From Dyadobacter sp. CY261 (lineage in GTDB: Bacteria; Bacteroidota; Bacteroidia; Cytophagales; Spirosomataceae): 64,000 nt of DNA. Below are positions 15,784 to 23,515 of this stretch, in pieces. The notes under the pieces are model-generated. The model was not told the DNA's origin, searched no databases, and was given only the letters and a program-made list of their open reading frames with translations. Location of the stretch: contig NZ_JAKCPW010000011.1 of NCBI RefSeq assembly GCF_021440085.1, positions 124,001 through 188,000 on the forward strand, in the 5' to 3' direction. A program made the translations under genes and the position numbers. The first letter of the stretch is position 1, and every line of letters begins with the position of its first letter.

Positions 15784-16992
15784 ATGCAAACTCCCCTCAT
15801 GTCTGCAACGTCGATCTGGTCATCTAAAACCGACGTCAACCAAAATTACTCCGAGCTGATCGCGGACGTACGCAAGTCCGATCCCCTTCATTTCAATATG
15901 TTCGGCGATCTGGTGGCGATGGATTATTCAAACGTGAAAAAGATCTTGTCCGATTCGGAGAACTTTAAAAACTTTGATTTCACCGAAAGATTCAAAATCG
16001 TATCTGCCCTGTCGAATAATGACCCTGGTCTGCTGGAATTCGGCGAAAGTCTCAGGTACTGGCTGCTGTTTATGAATGGTGAAAGACACGCGGAACACCG
16101 CCGTTTTGTGAACCAGAAATTTTACCAGGCCGATTATGAGCAAATTACGCTCGATGCGATCCATGAGATCATCGCCGGATTGGACGGACAGGAGGAGACA
16201 GACCTGGTAGAAATGGCGCGGCAGTTTAGTTTCCTGATCATCAGCAAGATCATCAATCTGGAAAAATCAGATTATGATTTCATTCAGAAGTTTTCCTACG
16301 TTATTACATTTATTTTCGAAAAAACGTTGTCGGTCACAGAGTTACTGGAATGCGCTTCCATGTCGCGAAGTTTTCACAGCTACATTTCCGACACGTTTAC
16401 CCGGCACGAAAACGAAGCTACCAACAGCCTTTTACTCGAAATGAGGGAGATCATGGGAAGCCCCAGAGCCCCGCAATTGATCGGCACCTGGGAATTTCTT
16501 GTCAATGCTGCGACGGAAACCACCACCCTGCTGCTTACCAAAAGCATTGCGGCGCTAATCGAAAACCGCGACAGGGTGATCAATTGGCATGCGCATAATG
16601 AATGTGCCATCGCCGTAGAAGAACTGATCCGTTACGTCAGCCCCGTGAACTGGATACCCCGGCAGGTCGCAAACCACATGGAATTTGAAGGCTTGAAACT
16701 CAGAAAGGGCCAAACGGCACTGCTGGGCCTGGCCTCCGCAAACAGGGACCCTGCTGTGTTTCAAAATCCGGATACTTTTATCCCAACCCGCAAGCCCAAT
16801 CCTCATATCGGTTTCGGCTTTGGCATGCATCATTGCCTCGGCGCCCGGCTATCAAGGTTCGAATTACAAAAATTCCTTCCCCGTTTCATAACTGCCTTCC
16901 CCGATATCCGCTTGCATCCCACAAAAGCCCCTCAATGGGATTCCAAGATCTTTTTCCGAGGTTACAAGAGTTTACCTGTCCTTTTAAGATAA
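15784..16992 (+). CDS. cytochrome P450
   Basis: 402-aa soluble bacterial P450. The start at ATG 15784 was chosen because the longer reading begins inside the ACP gene. Key elements: I-helix AATETTT (243-248 region), ExxR as E280-LI-R283, and the heme loop FGFGMHHCLGARLSRFE with cysteine ligand C351. There is no membrane anchor, so it should be a class I enzyme needing separate redox partners, which are not encoded here. The adjacent carrier protein suggests a carrier-bound substrate, as known for P450s that oxidise ACP- or PCP-tethered substrates. Substrate unknown. Confidence 0.92.
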   Translation: MQTPLMSATSIWSSKTDVNQNYSELIADVRKSDPLHFNMFGDLVAMDYSNVKKILSDSENFKNFDFTERFKIVSALSNNDPGLLEFGESLRYWLLFMNGERHAEHRRFVNQKFYQADYEQITLDAIHEIIAGLDGQEETDLVEMARQFSFLIISKIINLEKSDYDFIQKFSYVITFIFEKTLSVTELLECASMSRSFHSYISDTFTRHENEATNSLLLEMREIMGSPRAPQLIGTWEFLVNAATETTTLLLTKSIAALIENRDRVINWHAHNECAIAVEELIRYVSPVNWIPRQVANHMEFEGLKLRKGQTALLGLASANRDPAVFQNPDTFIPTRKPNPHIGFGFGMHHCLGARLSRFELQKFLPRFITAFPDIRLHPTKAPQWDSKIFFRGYKSLPVLLR

Positions 16993-16998
16993 AGGTGC

Positions 16999-18408
16999 AT
17001 GGTCAAATTCACGGATTTCACATATTTAGTTTTATTATCACTCACCGTTGCAGCTTATTACAAGGTCCCGGAAGCTAAAAAGTGGGTTTTCCTACTGGTC
17101 ACCAGCATTTTGTTCAATCTCAGCTGGAGTGGAAAATATATGGTTGTTTGGGTGGTGCTTGTCCTCATCTGCTATGTATCCGGCAAAGCATTAAGCAATC
17201 AGGATTATCCCAAAAGGCATCGAAAAGCTTTATTATCGCTCTCGATCGTGCTTTGCCTGTTGCCGCTTTTGTTTTTCAAATACCTGGTCCCTATCCATAA
17301 TTCTATGTCGCTGGTGGCGCTCAACTGGATCGCTCCTATCGGCATTTCCTACTACACATTTCTGATCATCGGATACCTTTACGACGTGTATCGCCGGTAT
17401 ATCAAACCCGAAAACCACCTGGGTTACCTGATGCTCTATCTGGGATTTTTTCCTACGCTGCTCGCAGGGCCATTGGAACGTACGCGCCAGCTTGTTCCCC
17501 AGCTCCGGGGCCCGAAACCCTATCACCAGGAAAACATCAAAGCAGGCATTTACTTCATTGTCTGGGGGTTATTTAAGAAAATCGTCCTGGCAGCCAGGCT
17601 TGCCGACATTACCGGCCCCGTTTTCGACAGCCCGGAATCGTACACGGGCGTTTCCGTTACGTTGGCCATTCTGCTGTTTTCGATCCAGCTTTATTGCGAT
17701 TTTTCGGGCTACACCGACATTGCTACCGGCTCAGCGAGATTGTTTGGGATCAGGCTCAGCAAGAACTTTTCCAACCGGTACTATTTTAGCCCGTCGCGAA
17801 CAGAATCATGGAGCACCTGGAACATCACGGTCACATCCTGGTTCCGCGACTACGTTTTTTTCAACATCAGCAAAGGCGTCACAAACCAAAAACGTCTCGA
17901 ATTCAACCGGTTACTGACCTTCATCATTACCGGGCTCTGGCATGGGCCGAGCTGGTCGTTTGTGATCTGGGGTTCGCTGCAATGGGCCTACATCAATTTC
18001 GAAATGCGGACCAAAAATTTCTGGCAGCAATTTTACGCTGGCATCGGGCTTTCTACCGGCTCCCAAGTACATTATGTGTGGCGCGTGATAGTAAGGCTTC
18101 TCACCGGCACCCTGATCATGGGATGGTTTCGCGCCGCGGAATTGAGCAGCGGGATACGGTTATACAGCAGCATGTTCGGATTTACTTCCGGCATGGGATC
18201 TTTGCTGACATCCAGTTTTCTCCTGACGATCGCATTGTTCCTCGTCATGGATTTTTTCAACTATAAAATGGGTGAGAAAGAGGATATCGCTTCCTATATG
18301 TTAAAAAAGGGCGCGTGGCACCGGGCATTATCCATGCTGCTGCTTGTCCAGCTAGTTTTGATATTTGGAAGGCCCGCGGTAGCCAATTTTTACTACATCC
18401 AGTTCTGA
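16999..18408 (+). CDS. MBOAT-family membrane O-acyltransferase (AlgI/DltB-like)
   Basis: 469-aa polytopic membrane protein. The family motifs FFPTLLAGPLERTRQL, LYCDFSGYTDIATGSARLFG and GLWHGPSWSFVIWG are present, with the essential His at H315. Two normally conserved positions differ: the WHxS motif reads STWNIT (N275 instead of His), and the HG after the second WG reads QW (328-329). In AlgI and DltB this fold passes an acyl group across the membrane to an exported acceptor. The gene is 6 bp after the P450 and 25 bp before the SGNH gene. The donor is probably the local carrier protein. Confidence 0.9.
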   Translation: MVKFTDFTYLVLLSLTVAAYYKVPEAKKWVFLLVTSILFNLSWSGKYMVVWVVLVLICYVSGKALSNQDYPKRHRKALLSLSIVLCLLPLLFFKYLVPIHNSMSLVALNWIAPIGISYYTFLIIGYLYDVYRRYIKPENHLGYLMLYLGFFPTLLAGPLERTRQLVPQLRGPKPYHQENIKAGIYFIVWGLFKKIVLAARLADITGPVFDSPESYTGVSVTLAILLFSIQLYCDFSGYTDIATGSARLFGIRLSKNFSNRYYFSPSRTESWSTWNITVTSWFRDYVFFNISKGVTNQKRLEFNRLLTFIITGLWHGPSWSFVIWGSLQWAYINFEMRTKNFWQQFYAGIGLSTGSQVHYVWRVIVRLLTGTLIMGWFRAAELSSGIRLYSSMFGFTSGMGSLLTSSFLLTIALFLVMDFFNYKMGEKEDIASYMLKKGAWHRALSMLLLVQLVLIFGRPAVANFYYIQF

Positions 18409-18433
18409 CCAATCGTTAGCTAATGCCAGCATC

Positions 18434-19405
18434 ATGATCATTAAAATTACAAAGTGGCTGCTGCTGATCATTGCCTTCAAAATGACCACGGTGCTGATCG
18501 TCGCGCAATACTACACGGACCCACGCCGCGACACTGCTGCGCGGAAAAAACTTTGCAGCGCATTCAACCCGAATGTGGTTTTCATCGGCACCAGCCGTAC
18601 CCTCTACGGGATCGACCCGGCAGTTTTTGATTCGGTGAACCAGCAAAAAACACGCAGTTACAATTTTGGAATATTTAGCCTTTCGCCTTACAGTTCCACT
18701 CAAATCGCGGATGATATATTATCCGGGAGCCCGGAGGTAAAAACCATTTACATGGAACTGAGCGCGCTGGATTACAGCACCGTGGCATTGCAGCCACGAC
18801 AGGTTATTCAGGATGCCGTTTTTCGGGCAAATGTAATGGCCGATTGTCCAAATATCGACTTTCATACCAAAGCCGGCAGTTTCCTGGACGGCCTCAATAC
18901 GACGCTGTTCCAAATGGTATCCATCGCTCCGCAGATTTTGTCGGCAAAAAAAGCACTTAACCCCAACATCGATCCTATTGAAGGCAACGCCACACTGCTG
19001 GATAACGGTCACCAATCCGTTACATCGGCCCTTTTAAAGACAAGCGACCGGATCATAGCGAACAAGAGCTCGACCGAGCAAATGCTGGCCACGCACCCGC
19101 CGGCAACGCGAAATACATTTTACGTTTCCCAACTCAACAAACTGATTGCGCGCGCCCGGAAGGTTGGCAGGAAAGTCATTTTCTACTGTCCTAATAACAT
19201 TACCAGGGCGGAATATCAGATTCTGTCACAGGTCATACCTTTTCTGCCGGATGAAAACCTGATCCCTTTACCGGAGCATTCTTTGCTCGACGTGCTTTTC
19301 AAGTCCGAGAACCTGTTTGACGCACATCATTTGAACCGCAAAGGGGCAGCCATTTACACACGGTATTTGCAGGAAGAGGCTGGCAAGCGGATTGATCGTT
19401 TATGA
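18434..19405 (+). CDS. membrane-anchored SGNH/DltD-like protein
   Basis: 323 aa with one N-terminal hydrophobic segment (WLLLIIAFKMTTVLIVA, a signal anchor) and a probable periplasmic domain. It has the SGNH block I variant VVFIGTSRTLYGI (S54) and block V as FDAHHLNRKGAAIY (D296 and H299, spacing DxxH). This layout, next to an MBOAT gene, matches DltD, AlgJ/AlgX and similar partners that complete acyl transfer outside the membrane. It ends the four-gene operon and is convergent with the GH95 gene. Family assignment is by motif, so moderate. Confidence 0.75.
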   Translation: MIIKITKWLLLIIAFKMTTVLIVAQYYTDPRRDTAARKKLCSAFNPNVVFIGTSRTLYGIDPAVFDSVNQQKTRSYNFGIFSLSPYSSTQIADDILSGSPEVKTIYMELSALDYSTVALQPRQVIQDAVFRANVMADCPNIDFHTKAGSFLDGLNTTLFQMVSIAPQILSAKKALNPNIDPIEGNATLLDNGHQSVTSALLKTSDRIIANKSSTEQMLATHPPATRNTFYVSQLNKLIARARKVGRKVIFYCPNNITRAEYQILSQVIPFLPDENLIPLPEHSLLDVLFKSENLFDAHHLNRKGAAIYTRYLQEEAGKRIDRL

Positions 19406-19510
19406 AGCACAATCAAAATACTCGCTTTTCCCATTCTTGGGTAATTTGCCGGTTGCTAAGCACACGATCTGGCCTTCCCACCCAAGCAGGTTCCGGCAAG
19501 TCCTTCGAAA

Positions 19511-21832
19511 TTATTGCCTCAGACTAATTAAAGCCGATCCGCCAGCAGGAAAGATGAACTTCACAAACTTGCCATCGTCACTGAGTTTCCTTGTCCCTTT
19601 TGACAATGCTATATCATAACTTTCCGAAGCCAGTTCCAGTGAAATTTGCCCGGCCTTCTCAGCATCCAGACTGATGGTAACGATTTTCCCTCCTTTCTTT
19701 TTTGCACTTACCAGTACCGCTCCCTCTGCCCGAAGGTTTTGGAATGCGGCATCCTGCCAGTCAGCGGGCAATGCCGGCATGATCTGGATAAACCCTGCAT
19801 AACTCTGCAGCAGCATTTCCTGCAAACCGGACGCAAAGGCAAAGTTTCCTTCCAGAGTGAAAGGTCGGTACGTAAATTTTGAAAGCCCGGACTTGGTCTG
19901 ATCGCCGTTCGCATGGAAACTATTTGGCAGACAAAATGCTTTGGCAAAAATGGAAAGTGCATCCCGGGCACCTGCACCGTCTTTGGCGCGTGCTTTCAGG
20001 TTGGCGAGCCAGGAATAGGAATAACCACACCAGTAATCGGGGCCGATTTTGTCCAGCATAGCCAAAGTATTCCTGATCGTTTGCTGCGCCTCATCGCCAT
20101 CTTCCCATTTGATAAGCCCCAAAGGATGAATAGCCATAACATTCGAAAAATGCCTGTGCGATTCGTTGTAGGGATGCCCGGGTGCAAACATGAGCTCGTG
20201 TTCGGTTGTTTTCGCGTAGTCCGGAAATTCTTTGAGGATTGCCTGCCACTGATCCGCCTGTGCATGATCCCCCATCGCAATCGCCAGTTCCGCACCGGCT
20301 TTAAATGCGAATTTGATTAATGCCAGGTCGTAATTTGTCGTTTGGTGAAACCAGGCTTCCAGGCTGTTATTGTGGATTTCAGGGCTCGAACTGATCGGCA
20401 GTTGGCGCTGTCCATTTTCGTTTTTTATGGTGATGTTTTCAAAAAACGTACACACTTGTTTGAACCAGGGATACGCTCTGTCTTTCAAAAACTTCCTGTC
20501 CATGCCGTAGCGCCATTGCAGATAGTAATGCTGCGCCAGCCAGCCCGATACCGTGGGGGAAAGCGAATACTGGATCCACCCTCCCATTTCCGTTCCATCC
20601 AAAGTGGTCACACCCGGCACTGCCAGTCCGCCCACTCCGAAATAGTCTTGTGTATACCGCAGGTAATTGTTCTTATTTTCGTCAAGATGATCCAGATAAC
20701 CCAGTGCCTCTTCCAGGTGGTTGCCACTGTAAGCAGGCCAATAGCTGAGCTGGGTGTTCAGGTCGTGGTGATAATCTCCCTTCCACGGTGGAATGCGCCC
20801 GTTATCCGCGGTCCATACCGCCTGCAAAGAGATCGGCGGAGCGCCACGACGGGCTGCTGACCCAAATTTATATTGTTCGAGGTACCATTGCTTCTCAATC
20901 AGCGGATCGGGAACCTGAATGGTCGACTGCGCCCAGAATTTGGTCCACCAGGCCGAATGACCGGCATGGGCCGCATCGTAACTTTCCTTCAATGCCACCT
21001 GCGTTACATTTGCAGCGGCTGGCTGCGCGGCCGCTTTGGGATAATGCGAAGACACACTCCACACGCCTTCTACGATACCTTTGCCCACCATTTTCCAGCG
21101 CACGGTGATTTCATACCTGAATCCTCCCCAACCCTGCTGGTTATACGTAATGCTATGAGCGGCCCTCCTGATTGTCCCTTGTTTGTACCCCAATCTTGCC
21201 AGGTCTTCCCCTCCTACCGGATTGGGCTTTGCACCCGGATCGACCTTCCCCTCGTATTGCGGCGCGATCAGGTCAGGCGCAAAATCACTTCCCACACCCT
21301 CAAACCGGAACCAGCCGACCGGTCTGGTAGCGTGGACGAAAGTTTTCAGGATCATTCCGTTCGACCACGCCACCACCGCAGTAGCGTCGGCAAGTTCCAA
21401 GTCGGCCTTTTTTACAGTTACGCCTTCCGGCATACGAAATTCCAATGCACCCGCAGGGATCTTTGAAGGGGCCGGCTCCCTATCGTAGGGGGCGTCCAGG
21501 TATTGCTGAACGGGTTTATAGTCCTTTTTTCGAACTTGCTCCTGCACCCATTTGAAGCTGAATTCCTCGCGATGAAGACCGGCCATCGGACGCATATCCC
21601 AAACATCGGCACGGTCAAGCGAAAGCCGAAGCTTCCCTTCCTTTTCCCAGACAAGCGCGCCGACTGTCCCATTGCCGAGTGGCAAACCTTCATCCCAGCT
21701 TTTTGCCAGTTTTTCAAAATGAAGATTATGCGTCGGTTTTGGCTGGGCGGTCAGCAGCACCGGAACGAGCAAAATGGCGTTTATCAGCCCAATCCGGCCA
21801 GAGAAAAAAGTGTTGAGAAATCGGCTGATCAT
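19511..21832 (-). CDS. GH95-type glycoside hydrolase (alpha-L-fucosidase/galactosidase family)
   Basis: 773-aa secreted enzyme, signal peptide ending VLLTAQP. The N-terminal beta domain includes WDEGLPLGNGTVGALVWEK. The (alpha/alpha)6 domain carries HHDLNTQLSYWPAYSGN (Asn pair equivalents), SSSPEIHNNS (general-acid Glu equivalent) and ESHRHFSNVMAIHPLGL. The usual IDGNFG motif reads LEGNFAF here. GH95 enzymes cleave alpha-1,2-L-fucosyl or L-galactosyl residues. The fucose catabolic genes nearby support an L-fucoside substrate. It follows SusD, with a stem-loop in the 111-bp gap. Confidence 0.8.
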   Translation of the reverse strand: MISRFLNTFFSGRIGLINAILLVPVLLTAQPKPTHNLHFEKLAKSWDEGLPLGNGTVGALVWEKEGKLRLSLDRADVWDMRPMAGLHREEFSFKWVQEQVRKKDYKPVQQYLDAPYDREPAPSKIPAGALEFRMPEGVTVKKADLELADATAVVAWSNGMILKTFVHATRPVGWFRFEGVGSDFAPDLIAPQYEGKVDPGAKPNPVGGEDLARLGYKQGTIRRAAHSITYNQQGWGGFRYEITVRWKMVGKGIVEGVWSVSSHYPKAAAQPAAANVTQVALKESYDAAHAGHSAWWTKFWAQSTIQVPDPLIEKQWYLEQYKFGSAARRGAPPISLQAVWTADNGRIPPWKGDYHHDLNTQLSYWPAYSGNHLEEALGYLDHLDENKNNYLRYTQDYFGVGGLAVPGVTTLDGTEMGGWIQYSLSPTVSGWLAQHYYLQWRYGMDRKFLKDRAYPWFKQVCTFFENITIKNENGQRQLPISSSPEIHNNSLEAWFHQTTNYDLALIKFAFKAGAELAIAMGDHAQADQWQAILKEFPDYAKTTEHELMFAPGHPYNESHRHFSNVMAIHPLGLIKWEDGDEAQQTIRNTLAMLDKIGPDYWCGYSYSWLANLKARAKDGAGARDALSIFAKAFCLPNSFHANGDQTKSGLSKFTYRPFTLEGNFAFASGLQEMLLQSYAGFIQIMPALPADWQDAAFQNLRAEGAVLVSAKKKGGKIVTISLDAEKAGQISLELASESYDIALSKGTRKLSDDGKFVKFIFPAGGSALISLRQ

Positions 21833-21888
21833 ATCAGGTTCAGGAAATTAATTTTAATAACAAATTGAAACCGAGAAAGCGGTAATGA

Positions 21889-21925
21889 ATTTTCCCGGAC
21901 CGCTGTGTTACCGGCCCGGGAAAAT
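21889..21925 (-). terminator. intercistronic stem-loop after susD of the fucose locus
   Basis: ATTTTCCCGG (21889-21898) and CCGGGAAAAT (21916-21925) are exact inverted complements, giving a 10-bp stem with a 17-nt loop just beyond the SusD stop. On the minus transcript the 3' arm ends in AAAATTC, not a U-run. It could attenuate expression of the GH95 gene relative to susCD or stabilise the upstream message. Confidence 0.55.
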
Positions 21926-21943
21926 GTGTCTGATTCGTCTCTG

Positions 21944-23473
21944 TCAATAGCCTGTATTCTGCACCAGGTTTTTGTTCCGGTCGATCTCAGTCTGTGGGAA
22001 CGGCAATACATTATTTTGTTCTCCAAAGGACAATGTTACACCGGCCGGGTTTTTAACAGCCGATAATTTTGCCGCCATGATCCCCCAACGTTTCAGATCA
22101 AAATAGCGATGTCCCTCCATGGCCAATTCAATGCGCCGCTCGTGCCGGATGAAGTCCCGCAATTTTTCTTTGGTATTGTATAACGTTTGGTCAACTGCCG
22201 GCAGGTTTACACCGGTTCTGGCCCGGATCTTGTTCAATGCGTCGTAAATGCTCGCGTCCGGCCCTGACACCTCATTTTTAGCCTCCGCATAAGCCAGCAA
22301 AACTTCCGCATAGCGCATATGTACCACATTCATGTCCGTAACAGTAATTTTCGACCGGTCCCAGGGGAGCTTGGAAGTGTCCATGTATTTCTTTTGTATA
22401 AAGCCCGTCAGAACCGGATCCGTGGTTACGAATGTAGATCCGTCCGGATTGATGTATGGATCTCCCGGCACAAGCACGGTCATTTTTAGTCTCGGATCTC
22501 TTTTTGCGTACGGATTGGCAGCGTCGTAGCCCGATGCCGGATCGGTGATCATTTTCCCGTTAGTCATTTCATATTCATCCACAAGACCTTTGTATGGCTG
22601 AATACCCCCATACCAGCCAATTTCGACGAGCATACCTTCGCCACCCTGCGGATTATTCGGCGCGAGGTATTTGGTTGAAAAAATGATCTCTGGATTCCCT
22701 TGCTGGGTCGGCTGGAGAAACAGATTGGAATAGCCACCCTGGAATATGGAGAAAGTATTAGTGCCTATAATATCACTCGTCAATGCAACGGCGTCGGCCC
22801 AGTTTTGCTGATAAAGCCTAACCCGGGCCTTCAACATTTGTGCACTTGCCTTCACTGCATGTCCCGCATACGCAGTGGCAGGTAATTTTGCTATGGCGTC
22901 GTCCAGATCCTCAATCACGAAAGCCAGAACATCGGCTTTGGGGCTTTTGGCAATTTTAGCATCCTCGGCAGTTTTGGGCGCGACCTTATAGAGGATCACA
23001 TCCCCAAAGAACTGAACAAGCTCAAAATAGAACAAAGCCCGTAAAAAATGCACTTCCGCTATGTAAAGGTCTTTTGTGGCCTGAGGTACGGCGGCTACGG
23101 CCCCTACATTTTCTAAAAAATAATTACAGGCCGCAATCCCGGCATAAGGTTCGTTGTACAGCGATGTATTGATGTTGGATGGGTTGATGACACCGATGGT
23201 CGCGTTATTAAAATTGAAGTAACTATGCCTGTCCAGGGCATTGTCCGAGTACGTGTCCAGATACGGTTTTCGGAATCCGAAAATGGAACTTTGTAATCTG
23301 CGGTAAACACCCGCCAGCGCCATATCCACATCCGCCTGGGTTTCCCAGAAACTATCACCGGATATAGCATGCAGCGGTTCTTTGTCGAGAAAGCTGTCAT
23401 CGCAGGAGCTGGTACTCCCGAGCACCAAAGCGGCCAGCATGGCGGAAAAAATATATTTATATCTGAAGTTCAT
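21944..23473 (-). CDS. SusD/RagB-family outer-membrane nutrient-binding lipoprotein
   Basis: 509 aa. The lipobox ALVLGSTSSCDD gives a surface lipoprotein. Typical SusD blocks are LDKEPLHAISGDSFWETQAD near the N-terminus, YIAEVHFLRALFYFELVQFF, and RRIELAMEGHRYFDLKRWG near the C-terminus. It forms the lid of the SusC channel 42 bp upstream and binds the target oligosaccharide. The flanking GH95 and fucose genes suggest a fucosylated glycan. The ligand cannot be read from SusD sequence. Confidence 0.93.
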   Translation of the reverse strand: MNFRYKYIFSAMLAALVLGSTSSCDDSFLDKEPLHAISGDSFWETQADVDMALAGVYRRLQSSIFGFRKPYLDTYSDNALDRHSYFNFNNATIGVINPSNINTSLYNEPYAGIAACNYFLENVGAVAAVPQATKDLYIAEVHFLRALFYFELVQFFGDVILYKVAPKTAEDAKIAKSPKADVLAFVIEDLDDAIAKLPATAYAGHAVKASAQMLKARVRLYQQNWADAVALTSDIIGTNTFSIFQGGYSNLFLQPTQQGNPEIIFSTKYLAPNNPQGGEGMLVEIGWYGGIQPYKGLVDEYEMTNGKMITDPASGYDAANPYAKRDPRLKMTVLVPGDPYINPDGSTFVTTDPVLTGFIQKKYMDTSKLPWDRSKITVTDMNVVHMRYAEVLLAYAEAKNEVSGPDASIYDALNKIRARTGVNLPAVDQTLYNTKEKLRDFIRHERRIELAMEGHRYFDLKRWGIMAAKLSAVKNPAGVTLSFGEQNNVLPFPQTEIDRNKNLVQNTGY

Positions 23474-23515
23474 TTTGTTAACAGTTTAAAATGGTGGTGA
23501 AGCGGGTTCACATGC

